Assembly (NCBI GenBank): GCA_903889965.1
Contig: CAISZM010000028.1
Span: forward strand, 1-64,000
DNA from: an uncultured Elusimicrobia bacterium
Lineage (GTDB): Bacteria > Elusimicrobiota > Elusimicrobia > Elusimicrobiales > UBA9959
Length of the DNA stretch: 64,000 nucleotides
Direction of reading: 5' to 3'
The translations under genes were made by a program, and so were the position numbers. Below are positions 50,211 to 60,297 of this stretch, piece after piece. How positions within the stretch are numbered: position 1 is the first letter of the stretch; every line of letters starts with the position of its first letter. Below the pieces are notes generated by a model. The model made no database searches and was not told the origin of the DNA. It saw only the letters and a program-made list of their open reading frames with translations.

Positions 50211-50840
50211 ATGGCGCTCCTGGACTTGCCCGCCACAAAATCCTCGCTCCTGGCCCTCAAGCGGCAGCTGGCTTTCGCCGAGGAGGGCTATAGCCTCCTC
50301 GACCAGAAAAGGGAGCTGCTGCTCGGGGAGCTGACAGTCACTTCCGGGCGCGCAAGGCAGGCCCGGCTGAAAGCCGAAGACGCGCTTCGGCGCGCTTTCA
50401 GCGCGCTCAGGGAGGCGACGCTCGACGCGGGTTCCTCCGCCGTTGACAGGGCCGCCCTCGGGGCGCGCGCGGCTCACAAGGCGGAGATAGGGGAGCGCCG
50501 GCTTATGGGCGTGCGGCTGCCGGAAGCGTACGGGATGGCGGAGCCGGCATTCACGGCGTTCGGTCCCGGCGGAACTCCGGCCGCCGCCGACCTGGCCGGG
50601 AAATTGTTCGCCGGCGCCCTGCCGCTCCTCGCCGGCCTGGCCGGGCTGGAGACCGCGGTCCTGCGGCTGGCCCGCGAACTTAAAAAGACGCAGCGCCGCT
50701 GCAACGCCCTTTCGAAAAGATTGATGCCCGATTGCCGGGAAACGATATCTTTCCTCTCCGGGAATCTCGAGGAGAGGGAAAGGGAATCTCTTATCGTTCT
50801 TAAGATGGCGCGCGACCGGCTGCGTTCGTCGCGTGAATAG
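50211..50840 (+). CDS. V-type ATPase subunit D
   Basis: ATKSSLLALKRQLAFAEEGYSLLDQKRELLL; RRCNALSKRLMPDCRETISFLSGNLEERERESLIVLKMARDRL. Confidence 0.93.
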   Translation: MALLDLPATKSSLLALKRQLAFAEEGYSLLDQKRELLLGELTVTSGRARQARLKAEDALRRAFSALREATLDAGSSAVDRAALGARAAHKAEIGERRLMGVRLPEAYGMAEPAFTAFGPGGTPAAADLAGKLFAGALPLLAGLAGLETAVLRLARELKKTQRRCNALSKRLMPDCRETISFLSGNLEERERESLIVLKMARDRLRSSRE

Positions 50841-51548
50841 CTACCTGCCCGCGGTGTGAACCGCGACGGCTCCGGGGCAGAGTATGCGGTGGGCTGGTCC
50901 GGAAAAACCGGCTTCGGCCAGCAGCGCCGAGAAGTCCCCGGCGCCGTAAAAAGCCAGGATCGTTTTTTTCAGGAAGGTATACGACGCCCTGCTTTTCGGC
51001 GATGCCAGGTTAAGCAGGCCGATGACGGTTCCGACGTAAAAGCGCATAAGCAGCCGGATAAGGGGGTTCCCGGGCCGGGTTGTCTCGAGGTTTACGAAAA
51101 CGCCCCCGGGTTTAAGCACCCTGCGGAATTCGCGAAGGGCCGCCAGCAGTTTCGGTTTGTCTATATTAAGGTTGCGGGTGGCGAAAGATATGGCCACGAG
51201 GTCGAAGACGGCGTCCGGGAAAGGGAGCGCTTTCGCTTCGGCCTCTACGAATTTGACACCCGGCATCTTTTTTTTCGCGGCGGAGAGCATGGCCGCGCTG
51301 AGGTCGGCGCCGGTGATGGCCAGGCCGGGTCCGAAGGCTCTTTGAAGCGCCAGCGAAAAGTCACCCGTGCCGCAACAGACGTCCAGGGCCGTACACGCAC
51401 CGGGGGCAAGCTTTTTCGCGGCCGCGGCGGCCCTGGCCCTCCAGTAACGGTCCAGCCCGAAGGTTAAAAACGAGTTAGCCGCCCCGTAGAAAAAACAAAT
51501 ACCGTCGTAAAACCCGGCTATCGCTAGCTCGGAAGTCTTGGACGGCAT
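50841..51548 (-). CDS. Demethylmenaquinone/ubiquinone methyltransferase (UbiE/MenG-like)
   Basis: FYDGICFFYGAANSFLTFGLDRYWR, LDVCCGTGDFSLAL, ISFATRNL, PGGVFVNLETTRP. Confidence 0.88.
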   Translation of the reverse strand: MPSKTSELAIAGFYDGICFFYGAANSFLTFGLDRYWRARAAAAAKKLAPGACTALDVCCGTGDFSLALQRAFGPGLAITGADLSAAMLSAAKKKMPGVKFVEAEAKALPFPDAVFDLVAISFATRNLNIDKPKLLAALREFRRVLKPGGVFVNLETTRPGNPLIRLLMRFYVGTVIGLLNLASPKSRASYTFLKKTILAFYGAGDFSALLAEAGFSGPAHRILCPGAVAVHTAGR

Positions 51549-51571
51549 TCGTTTCGGCCCGGAAGAAGCGA

Positions 51572-51766
51572 TTACTTCTTTTCTTCTTTGTTGTCGTTTT
51601 CTGCCACGAACTTTTTTATCTCTTCAAAGCCCTCGATTATGAGGCGGGCCTTGGAGAGGCCGAAAGAGAACGGGTATTTGTCGTTCTCGTTCCGTTTGAG
51701 TATAAGGACCGGCTGGCCTTTGTATTCGGTTCTGTCTACTATCATAATTGGTTCCTCCACAAGCAT
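51572..51766 (-). CDS. Small hypothetical protein
   Basis: 64-aa ORF, likely start at internal Met (MIVDRTEYKGQPVLILKRNENDKYPFSFG). Confidence 0.55.
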   Translation of the reverse strand: MLVEEPIMIVDRTEYKGQPVLILKRNENDKYPFSFGLSKARLIIEGFEEIKKFVAENDNKEEKK

Positions 51767-51985
51767 TGGCCCCCCCCGATAAGGCGCAGATACAGTATTG
51801 GCGGCTGTGCCGCGAAACCGGCCCGCGAACGCGGTCCGGCCTCCCCGGGGCGCTTAAGCCTCAATATTAGCACAAACGGGAGGCGCGTTTCAATAATATT
51901 ATTAAACATCTAAAAGTATTGCGGGAAGACGGGCGAAACCGGAGCCAAATTTGCCATGCCAGCCTTTTTTTGTTAAATTCAGGTT

Positions 51986-52504
51986 ATGGCAAAAAAAGAA
52001 ATTTTCTGGACTCTGCTGGTAAAGGCCGTAAAAACGCTGGTGATCCTGTTCACGCTTTTCGCGATAGGCTGGTTCATGGACCAGCTGCCTTTCGCCCAGG
52101 CCCTGCCGTTCATGAGCCAGAAGCTGCCAGTGGGCGCTTTCCTGAACGCCGTTGTTTCCGCGTTCGCCGTGGCGGTAATGGTGAAGTTCGGGCGGGAGGC
52201 CTCTCCCCCGGTGGACGGACTGTTCGACTTTATGCCCGGAGCCGGTGCGTTGGCCGGCAGCCTGATAAAAATACTCGCCCTGCTTTTCGCGTACTACGCT
52301 TTCCAGGACGCGGTTTTCCCCTTCATAAGGAATTTCGAGTGGATTTACCAGTCCTTTTTCCTGGGTTTCACGCTTTTCTTCCTGGCGCGCGCCGGTCTGC
52401 AGATATACGGAGCCAGCGAGCAGATAAGCCGTTTCCTCCTGGGCGCCCTTAAACCGTATAAACATGGTCCGGATCCTGAAACCCGCCCCGAGAAGCGCAC
52501 TTGA
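51986..52504 (+). CDS. Hypothetical membrane protein
   Basis: Four hydrophobic segments, upstream of pil operon. Confidence 0.7.
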   Translation: MAKKEIFWTLLVKAVKTLVILFTLFAIGWFMDQLPFAQALPFMSQKLPVGAFLNAVVSAFAVAVMVKFGREASPPVDGLFDFMPGAGALAGSLIKILALLFAYYAFQDAVFPFIRNFEWIYQSFFLGFTLFFLARAGLQIYGASEQISRFLLGALKPYKHGPDPETRPEKRT

Positions 52505-52610
52505 CAACCGGGGGTTTACATGCAATAATTAATTGTTGTAATCAGACTACATCGTCAGGCTGGTGTTTGGCCGGGGCTGTCCCGATCCGGAGCGAGGGGT
52601 TTTTAAACCG

Positions 52611-53720
52611 ATGCTTTCAAGTCTTACGAAAATAATGTTCCCGCCCAAGGAAGTGATCGGTCTTGATATCGGCAATTACGCCGTAAAGATCGTCTGCTTT
52701 TCCGAAGACAAAAAGACGGTGAAGCTCAGGGATTGGGGATACATACCGCTCGATATCAAGGCTGACGCCCTTCCCGACGAAAAAAAAGCCATCATTTCCA
52801 AGGAAATCAAAACATACCTGAAGAAAAAAAGCATACAGGCCCGTTATACGGCCGCGGCCGTCTCCGGCAACGCCGTTATAGTCCGTTACGTCAAACTTCC
52901 CAAGCTTTCCCGCAAGGAGCTTGCCCAGACCATCAACGTGGAGGCCGAGCCCTTCATCCCTTTTGACATCAAGGACGTGAATCTCACCTACTCCATACTT
53001 AACGATTTCTCCGAGGACGGAGAGCCCAAGATGAACACGGTGCTGGTGGCCGCGAAACGCGAGGCCGTGCAGGACAAGATAGATATAATAGAGGGCGCCG
53101 GGCTCGACCCGCTCATTATCGACGTGGACTCCTTCGCCCTGGAAACCCTTTACAGCCGTCTTGCCCCCAAGGGCGAGAGCAATTCGGTGCTGATGCTTAA
53201 CATCGGCCAGAAAGTGACGAATATCTCGATAATAGCCCAGGGCGTTACCCGCGTGGTGCGCGACATCTTTGTGGCCGGCGCCACATTCGACAAGGCCATA
53301 GCCAAGGCCCTCAAATCCGACACCGCCGCCGCCGACGCGGCCAAAAGAGCGCATCCTCTCCTGGTTTCCGAGGAGGATAAGGCCGCGGCCATAGAGAATT
53401 TCGACCGGGAAGGCATCGCGGTTTCCAAGGCCGCCGCGGGGGTCCTGCGCGATCTCTATACCGAGGTTTCCCGCTCCATAGATTTCTACCTGTCGCAGGG
53501 CGTCGATCACTCGATATCGAAAATTTTCGTATCCGGCGGTATGGCGAACCTTGGCAATATCACAAAATTCCTTTCGGCGGAGTTCAAGGTGCCGGTGGAG
53601 GTCGTCAACCCGATGGCTTTCCTGTCGGAGCAGCCCAAGAACATCCCGCGTGACGTTCTGCCTGCCCTGGCCGTGGCCGCGGGGCTCGCCTTGCGCAGGC
53701 TTAAGGATTGGGAAGAATGA
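52611..53720 (+). CDS. pilM: Type IV pilus assembly protein PilM
   Basis: VIGLDIGNYAVKIV actin-like fold; first of pilMNOPQ. Confidence 0.93.
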   Translation: MLSSLTKIMFPPKEVIGLDIGNYAVKIVCFSEDKKTVKLRDWGYIPLDIKADALPDEKKAIISKEIKTYLKKKSIQARYTAAAVSGNAVIVRYVKLPKLSRKELAQTINVEAEPFIPFDIKDVNLTYSILNDFSEDGEPKMNTVLVAAKREAVQDKIDIIEGAGLDPLIIDVDSFALETLYSRLAPKGESNSVLMLNIGQKVTNISIIAQGVTRVVRDIFVAGATFDKAIAKALKSDTAAADAAKRAHPLLVSEEDKAAAIENFDREGIAVSKAAAGVLRDLYTEVSRSIDFYLSQGVDHSISKIFVSGGMANLGNITKFLSAEFKVPVEVVNPMAFLSEQPKNIPRDVLPALAVAAGLALRRLKDWEE

Positions 53721-54268
53721 TCAAGATAAATCTCATTCCCCCTCAGTACATAGAGCGGATAGACCACAAGGCGGTCATCGCCAAGGCCGTGCTGGTCGGA
53801 GTTGTTGTGGTGGCCAGCATCGTGCTGCTCTCGCTGTGGCAGATCACGCGCGCTACCACGATAGAGGTCAAATTGTCGAAGCGCACCGCCGAGCTTAAAA
53901 CGCTCCAGAAAGACGTGGATGCGGTGAAAGCCATCGAGGCGCAGATAGCGGAAGTCCAGCGCTACCTGGACGCCATAAGCAGCATCAATAAGGGCCGGTT
54001 CGTATACACGCGCTTTATGCAGGACCTTACGAGCGACCTGCCCGGCACCATCTGGTTCAACGGCGTGGCCACGGCCACCAACCCGGATTCGCTCAAGGTG
54101 GACGTTTCCGTAAACTCCAATTCCGCTTATGACCTGGCCTACTGGATAAATTCCCTGGAGACGGGCGGGCTCTGCTCCGACGTCGGGGTCGGCGGCATCG
54201 CCGTTTCGGAAACGGAAGATGGACGGCACTTCGCCGTGCCTCTCACTTTCAAATACTTGTACAGGTAA
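53717..54268 (+). CDS. pilN: Type IV pilus assembly protein PilN
   Basis: MIKINLIPPQY N-terminus, single TM, ATGA overlap with pilM. Confidence 0.9.
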   Translation: MIKINLIPPQYIERIDHKAVIAKAVLVGVVVVASIVLLSLWQITRATTIEVKLSKRTAELKTLQKDVDAVKAIEAQIAEVQRYLDAISSINKGRFVYTRFMQDLTSDLPGTIWFNGVATATNPDSLKVDVSVNSNSAYDLAYWINSLETGGLCSDVGVGGIAVSETEDGRHFAVPLTFKYLYR

Positions 54269-54272
54269 AAAA

Positions 54273-54824
54273 ATGGGCAAGATCCAACTTACCAAAGAGC
54301 AGATGGGGCAGATAGCGGCGGGGGTGCTGTTCGGCGGGTTGTTTATTTATGCCTACCTGACCTATTTCTGGCTGCCCATGGCCAAGAAGATAGGCGAAAA
54401 CACCTCCCAGGTGGCGTCTATCGAAGCGGACATCAGCAAGGCCAAGATACAGAAGGCTAAGTACAAAGATCTGGAGTCCAAACTGGCCTCCATCGTGGCC
54501 GAGAAAGAGGCGGCGCAGAAACAATTGCCGCGCGAGCGCAAACTGCCCGACCTCCTCCGCACCATAACCACTCTCAGCCGCAAATACCAGGTCAGCGTGC
54601 AGTCCATAGTGCCCACTGGCAGCGCCCAGGTGGAATATTTTACCCGGGTTTCATACCAGATAACCCTGAAGGGTAACTACACCGATATAGGGCGTTTCCT
54701 GACGGCGCTCGGCCTCGAGGAGCGCATCCTTACCACAGAGAACCTTAATCTCTCCGCCACCCCGGGGGCGGACACTTCGATCAGCGCTTCCTTTACCCTG
54801 GTGGCGTACCAGTATAACGGCTGA
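54273..54824 (+). CDS. pilO: Type IV pilus assembly protein PilO
   Basis: Single TM plus coiled coil, position in operon. Confidence 0.88.
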   Translation: MGKIQLTKEQMGQIAAGVLFGGLFIYAYLTYFWLPMAKKIGENTSQVASIEADISKAKIQKAKYKDLESKLASIVAEKEAAQKQLPRERKLPDLLRTITTLSRKYQVSVQSIVPTGSAQVEYFTRVSYQITLKGNYTDIGRFLTALGLEERILTTENLNLSATPGADTSISASFTLVAYQYNG

Positions 54825-54830
54825 TAAAAT

Positions 54831-55277
54831 ATGCGCCTTATAATAACGGTCCTACTAGCTTCCTATGCGGTCCCGGCGTCAGCCCAGGTCGCGGTTTCCA
54901 CGCATCCCGCCACGGTTGAACAGGCTTACCGGCCTGTTAACGCCCGGGACCCGCTCATCCCCTCTACCTTTTTCGGAGACCAGAAGGGTACCGCCGCTCC
55001 CTCCAAAGGGACCGCCGCTGCGGATAAAGGGATCTTCTCCATTTACACCCTTACTCTCAACGGAATAATGGATGACTCGAATGGCCGGCAGGCGCTGCTG
55101 CGCGATCCGTCCGGGGCCAGCTACACGCTTAAATCCGGCCGGCTTATGGATTCCAAAAAGAAAACCGTGCCCGGCGTGACCGGCGTGGTTAAAGGCAAGC
55201 AGGTTATATTGACCACCAGGGATAAAAAGGTTTACCAGCTCAACCTGCGCGAAAAAGAAAGCTTACCGGAGAAATAA
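54831..55277 (+). CDS. pilP: PilP-like pilus assembly lipoprotein/periplasmic protein
   Basis: Signal peptide; NARDPLIPSTF; position between pilO and pilQ. Confidence 0.7.
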   Translation: MRLIITVLLASYAVPASAQVAVSTHPATVEQAYRPVNARDPLIPSTFFGDQKGTAAPSKGTAAADKGIFSIYTLTLNGIMDDSNGRQALLRDPSGASYTLKSGRLMDSKKKTVPGVTGVVKGKQVILTTRDKKVYQLNLREKESLPEK

Positions 55278-55279
55278 AA

Positions 55280-57199
55280 ATGAAAAAACTCATAGCCTCG
55301 GCCGTGACCCTTGTTTTTTTCGCCCAGAATTCAATGGTCCTTTACGCCCTGGAAAACGCTTCGGTCCAGTCGGTGCGGGTTTCGGCCGACAATGTTTACA
55401 TAGCGACCGATCGCCCGGTTGAGTACAAGGTGCTCAACATCGAGCAGCCTCCCCAGATGGTGCTCGAGCTCCTCGATTCCAAAATGAAGACGCTCCAGGA
55501 TATGCCGGCGAACGGCCAATTCCTGCGCAAGGTCCGCACCAGCCAGTTCCAGACGAGCCCCGTGAGCATTTCCCGCGTGGTCATGGAACTGACGCAGAAG
55601 ACCGCGTACGAGATAACCCGTAAGGGCTCGGAACTTGTGGTAATGCTGCACGCGCTTCCCGCCGCGGCCAAGGCCCCGGTTCAGGCCGCGCTCCCTCCCG
55701 TGGTTCAGGTCAAGGCCGCGGCCGCCGATGTGCCCGCCGGGGTGAAGGTTATAGCCCCAGACGTTAAAAACCAGGCCGCCGCCAGGCCGATAGAGATGAC
55801 GCTCGAGGCCGCCCCGATAAAGCCCTCCGATCTCGTCTACACCGCCCCTACGGCCGCCCCGTCGAAGGAGCGTGCGCAGTTCTCCCGCAGCATAATGGAT
55901 ACGCTCTCCCGCGATCCGATAAGTTTCGATTACAGCGACGCCGACATCCGCGAAGTGATAGATATGCTGGCCGCCAAAGCCGGCGTAAACGTTATCTACA
56001 ACGACGACGTTTCCGGGCCCGTCACGATAAGCCTTAACAAGGTGCCGTTCGACGAGGCTTTCCGCACGCTGCTTAACATGAAGGGCCTGGCCGCGCAGCA
56101 GGCCGGCGACAATATACTGCGCATCGGTTCGCCATCGGGCTTCATAGCCGAGCAGAAGAAGGCCCTGCCGCAGACCCGCGTCTTTTTCCTCGGCTACGCC
56201 AGGGCGGCGGACGTGAAGGTGCAGGTAGATTCCGTGGCGGCGGCCGAAGGGCGCAAGGCTACGTGTACGGCGGACGAGGGAAATAACGCGCTGGTAGTCA
56301 CCGATTCCCCGATGGGGCTGGACGTGACGGCCCGCCTGATATACAGCCTGGACCGCATCCCCAAACAGGTGCTGATAGAGGCCAAGCTGGTAGAGGTTTC
56401 CCTCGACGACTCCTTTGATTACGGCGTGCAGTGGTCCGGCTACGGCATGGATAAGAGCGGCGCTTATTTCGGCGCCGGCGACGCTTCCAGCCCTATCGGT
56501 CCCACCGCGGCGCTCGGTACCCCCAGCAGCATTCTGACTAACTACAAAAATGTGATAGCGGGTACGGCGCAGCCCGCCGGCCCCACCGCTAACAGCCAGA
56601 GCGGCACCGGCGTCAACCTGCCGGCGAACGTGGTTTACGGCGCCTTCCGCCTGGGCAAGGTGGCATCGAATTATATGTTCGATACCATCATTACGGCAGC
56701 CGCCAAAAAAGGCAAAGCCAAGGTGCTGTCCGATCCCAAGGTGGCCACCCTTAATAACAAGGAAGCCAGCATAAACATCACCACCCAGATCCCGTACACC
56801 ACGTCGGATACCACCGTCGCCGTGCCCCCCGTCACCACCACCAGGGTCGTCTATCTTACCACCGGCATAGTGCTCAAGGTGACGCCGACCATAAATCCTG
56901 ACGGGCGCATTTCGATGAAGATCAATCCCTCGATAAGCCAGGTTTCCCTCACCGTCGCCGCCGTGACCGGCGGCGCTCCCGGCATCGACACCCGTTCCGC
57001 TGACACCAGCGTGATAGTGAGGAACGGGGAGACCATCGTTATCGGCGGCCTTATCTCCGACACGCAATCCGAGGCCGTCTACAAGGTGCCGCTGCTCGGG
57101 GACATTCCTCTTCTCGGCTGGCTATTTAAGAAAAAAAGCATGAGCCGCAACAGGATGGAACTCCTGATCTTCGTTACACCCAGGATACTGGAAAATTAA
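55280..57199 (+). CDS. pilQ: Type IV pilus secretin PilQ
   Basis: AMIN domain, ISFDYSDADIREVIDMLAAKAGVNVIYNDDVSGPVTISLNKVPFDEAF, VIGGLISDTQSEAVYKVPLLGDIPLLGWLFKKKSMSRNRMELLIFVTPRIL. Confidence 0.97.
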   Translation: MKKLIASAVTLVFFAQNSMVLYALENASVQSVRVSADNVYIATDRPVEYKVLNIEQPPQMVLELLDSKMKTLQDMPANGQFLRKVRTSQFQTSPVSISRVVMELTQKTAYEITRKGSELVVMLHALPAAAKAPVQAALPPVVQVKAAAADVPAGVKVIAPDVKNQAAARPIEMTLEAAPIKPSDLVYTAPTAAPSKERAQFSRSIMDTLSRDPISFDYSDADIREVIDMLAAKAGVNVIYNDDVSGPVTISLNKVPFDEAFRTLLNMKGLAAQQAGDNILRIGSPSGFIAEQKKALPQTRVFFLGYARAADVKVQVDSVAAAEGRKATCTADEGNNALVVTDSPMGLDVTARLIYSLDRIPKQVLIEAKLVEVSLDDSFDYGVQWSGYGMDKSGAYFGAGDASSPIGPTAALGTPSSILTNYKNVIAGTAQPAGPTANSQSGTGVNLPANVVYGAFRLGKVASNYMFDTIITAAAKKGKAKVLSDPKVATLNNKEASINITTQIPYTTSDTTVAVPPVTTTRVVYLTTGIVLKVTPTINPDGRISMKINPSISQVSLTVAAVTGGAPGIDTRSADTSVIVRNGETIVIGGLISDTQSEAVYKVPLLGDIPLLGWLFKKKSMSRNRMELLIFVTPRILEN

Positions 57200-57220
57200 C
57201 AATCCGGCCTGCCGGCGGCG

Positions 57221-58669
57221 GTGAAAATGCTGGTTTACTTATTCTCCGCCGTCTTCGCCGTCGCCCCTGTTCTGCAGGCCGTTTTCGACCTGCGGCTGCA
57301 GCTCGCTTTTCAGCAGGTAGTTCTCCTGGCCTGCGCGTCCTGGTTTTTCCTGCGCCTGTACGGCGACGGCGTTCCGGCCGGCCTATCCTCAAAAAAATTC
57401 TATCCCCTCTGGGGGGCCGCGGCCCTCAGCCTGCTCTCGCTCGCGCTGAGCCCTTTGCGCGGCTGCATCTTTAACGAGTGGGGGAACTACGGCGCCGGCC
57501 TGCTGATATTCGCCTTTTCCTCTTATTTAGGGCCGCAGGAAAGGCGTACGGCCGACGGGGCCGTTCTGGGGGGGGCGTGGCTGGTCATCGGGCTTTCGAT
57601 CTTCCAGGCGTTCGCGCTTAAAAATTTCACCGTCAGCCCGCCGCTTACCAACCTTAACGCCCTGGCCCTGTACGCCGTCATGATCGTCCCGCTGGCTCTG
57701 GAAAGGGGCCAGTGGCCCCTCGCCGCCGCCATGGCGGCGCTCGTGGTCTGGACCCAGTCGCTGGGCGCCGCGCTCGCCGGCCTGGCCGCGGCCGGTGTCT
57801 ATGGTTTTTCCCGGCTTAAGGCCGGCGGGTCAAGCGGCAGGAGAATGGCGCCGGCCGGTTTTGCGGCGCTGTGCGCCCTGGCTTTCTTCTTCTCGAGGGC
57901 GGACTCTATAGCGGGCCGGCTGGCCTGGTGGGGCAGCGCCTGGGACATGTTCCTGGCCCGACCGCTTGCCGGCTTCGGATACGCCTCTTTCGCGCGGGTC
58001 CAGGCGGCTTTCCAGCCCGCCGGCGTCTTCAGGGAACACGCGATCTACGCCCATAATTACTACCTTGAATTTTTGGCCGAGAACGGTTTCCCCGCGGCGG
58101 TTCTCTGGTTCTTTACCGTTTACGCGGCCGTGCGCGCCAAGCGGGGGCTGGTCAGGTATTCCCTGATAGCCGCGCTGGCGCATTCTGTAATTGACTTTGG
58201 CTTGTCCGTCCCGGCCAATTTCTGGATCTTCTGCTACCTGCTGAGTTCCCCGGCCCGGGAGGAGCAGCCGCTGCGTATCGGGCGCAGGGCCGCGGCCGCC
58301 GCGCTTGTTTTTGCCGCCGCGATCTTTGCCGCGCTCGGGGGGCTTAATTTCTCCAGCCTGTCTTTCGAAATGGCGGAGCGGCGCGCCCTGGCCGCCGCCG
58401 GGAAGAGCGGACTGCCGTCCGCCGAATACGAACTGCGCGGCGCCCTGGGGTCGGCCCTGTTCAGGGGGCAAGCGCTTGAATTCCTCGGCGGCATCAGTTC
58501 CAGGGTGCCCGGTCAGGATCGGCGCGCCGCGCGGTATTACGAAGGCGCGCTGCTGGAAAACCGTTACAGCGCCAGGGCCTGGTTCGCGCTGAAAAAGATC
58601 TATGCCGCCCCGGGTTCTGAAATGGCGGCCGCCGGGCTTGCCAGAAGGCGCGCGGAGGTCTTTAAATGA
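57221..58669 (+). CDS. O-antigen ligase/polymerase-like membrane protein
   Basis: Multiple TMs; PLAGFGYASFARVQ...HAIYAHNYYLEFLAENGFPAAVLW. Confidence 0.8.
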   Translation: MKMLVYLFSAVFAVAPVLQAVFDLRLQLAFQQVVLLACASWFFLRLYGDGVPAGLSSKKFYPLWGAAALSLLSLALSPLRGCIFNEWGNYGAGLLIFAFSSYLGPQERRTADGAVLGGAWLVIGLSIFQAFALKNFTVSPPLTNLNALALYAVMIVPLALERGQWPLAAAMAALVVWTQSLGAALAGLAAAGVYGFSRLKAGGSSGRRMAPAGFAALCALAFFFSRADSIAGRLAWWGSAWDMFLARPLAGFGYASFARVQAAFQPAGVFREHAIYAHNYYLEFLAENGFPAAVLWFFTVYAAVRAKRGLVRYSLIAALAHSVIDFGLSVPANFWIFCYLLSSPAREEQPLRIGRRAAAAALVFAAAIFAALGGLNFSSLSFEMAERRALAAAGKSGLPSAEYELRGALGSALFRGQALEFLGGISSRVPGQDRRAARYYEGALLENRYSARAWFALKKIYAAPGSEMAAAGLARRRAEVFK

Positions 58670-60297
58670 GAGTTTCGCGCGAAATAACAGAGAACGCGGA
58701 CATGGCGGCGCCGTCTTTTCTCCTGGTTTTGGCGCTGGCGCTGGGGGGGCTGCGCTCCTCCGCGGCCTGGGCTGTTTTTACGGCCCTCTTCCTGGCCTGG
58801 TTCCTCATGAGCCGCAGGCCTTTTGCGCCGACCTCAGCCCTGCCGGCGCTTTTTTTCTCCTGGCTGGCCGCCGCCTCGTTTTTCTCTCCGGATTTGGCGG
58901 CCTCGCTGCCCGTCTTGTGCAAATACGCCGTGCTGGGTCTGTTTTTCTTCAGCGCCTCTTCGGCTCCGTGCGGCAGGGAAAACTGGCTGAGAGCGGTGCT
59001 CGGGCTGGGCGCTTTGGCGGCCTCTGTTTTTATTTTTCAGAAATTATCGGGAAGGCCGGTCCTGGGGCTTGTGGGGGCCAACCCCAATTACTCGGCGGTT
59101 TTCGCGGCGGCCGCCTTCCCGGCCGCGGTCATAATTCTTTCCGGCGCTGAAGGGGTTCGCGGAATATCGGTGTACTCCGTGCTTGTGCTTCTCCTTGCCG
59201 CGGGAATGGTCGTTTCGGGCTCGCGCGGCGCCCTGCTTGCCGCCTGCCTGAGCGCGGGCGCCGGGCTCGCCGTCTTGGGGAAACGCCGCGCCCTGGCCGC
59301 GCTGATACTCGCGCTGCTTGCTGTGGCGGCCTTATCCCCGGTTTCAACGCTGGAAGGCGTATTTAAATTTTCGGCCGCCCGCGCTTTTGAAAGGCCCCGC
59401 TTATGGGGGGCGGCGCTCGAGGCAGCGGCCGCCAGGCCGTTCTTCGGCTGGGGCCCGGGGCTTTTTGAAAGGGCCTTCGAGATCGTTAAATTCCCGTATT
59501 TCGACGGGATATCGTATTACGGGCACTATACCATGCATGCGCACAGCGAACCCTTGAACCTGGCGGCCGAGGCGGGATTCCCTGCCGCGGTATTTTTTGT
59601 GCTGGCGGCGGCGGCCGGCCTGCTGGGCGGCGGGCGGCGCGGACTGCCCCTTAAGCTTGCGGCGCTCGCCGTTTTTATAGAGGCCGGAACCGATATGATA
59701 TTTTACTCCGGGGCTTCCGCCCTTCTTTTCTGGGGCTGTCTGGGCTTTTCGGGGTACGCCGGGGAGGCGCCCGCCGCTCGGCCCAAATTGAAATGGCTGG
59801 CCGCCGGTTCGTTGTGCGCGCTTTGGCTGGCCGCGGGCCTGGCCTCCGGAGCTGCCGTCCGAGGCGGATCATTTTTGCAGCTGGGGTATTCTGAAGCGCT
59901 GGCCGGCAGGAATCCGGAGCTGGCGCTGGCCGCTCTGGACTATTCCGGCCGGCACGAGCCTAAGGACCCGTTCCTTGCCGAAGCGGCGGGCCGCGTGCTG
60001 GCCGCGTCCGGAAGATCCGCCGAGGCGGAGGCCAGCTTCCGCAGGGCGCTGGCGCTGGAGCCATTTTACGCCGGGGCCAGACTGGACCTGGCTCACCTGC
60101 GGGCCGACGCGGGGCTGCGCGGCGAATGTTCGGCCATGATACGCGCCATGCCTTTGCCGTCCGTTTCGGGCGCGCGAAACTCATATCAACGCGCGCTCCT
60201 GGAGCGCGGTGGCGTATCCATTGAACGTCTGGAAAAAGATATATGCTGGAAAAAGAAAACTGGCGGCGCTACTGCTCCCGGTCCGCGAACACGATAG
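58666..60297 (+). CDS. O-antigen ligase family protein with C-terminal TPR-like region
   Basis: PFFGWGPGLFERAF...HAHSEPLNLAAEAGFPAAVFF; C-terminal TPR-like repeats; ATGA-type overlap with upstream gene. Confidence 0.82.
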   Translation: MRVSREITENADMAAPSFLLVLALALGGLRSSAAWAVFTALFLAWFLMSRRPFAPTSALPALFFSWLAAASFFSPDLAASLPVLCKYAVLGLFFFSASSAPCGRENWLRAVLGLGALAASVFIFQKLSGRPVLGLVGANPNYSAVFAAAAFPAAVIILSGAEGVRGISVYSVLVLLLAAGMVVSGSRGALLAACLSAGAGLAVLGKRRALAALILALLAVAALSPVSTLEGVFKFSAARAFERPRLWGAALEAAAARPFFGWGPGLFERAFEIVKFPYFDGISYYGHYTMHAHSEPLNLAAEAGFPAAVFFVLAAAAGLLGGGRRGLPLKLAALAVFIEAGTDMIFYSGASALLFWGCLGFSGYAGEAPAARPKLKWLAAGSLCALWLAAGLASGAAVRGGSFLQLGYSEALAGRNPELALAALDYSGRHEPKDPFLAEAAGRVLAASGRSAEAEASFRRALALEPFYAGARLDLAHLRADAGLRGECSAMIRAMPLPSVSGARNSYQRALLERGGVSIERLEKDICWKKKTGGATAPGPRTR

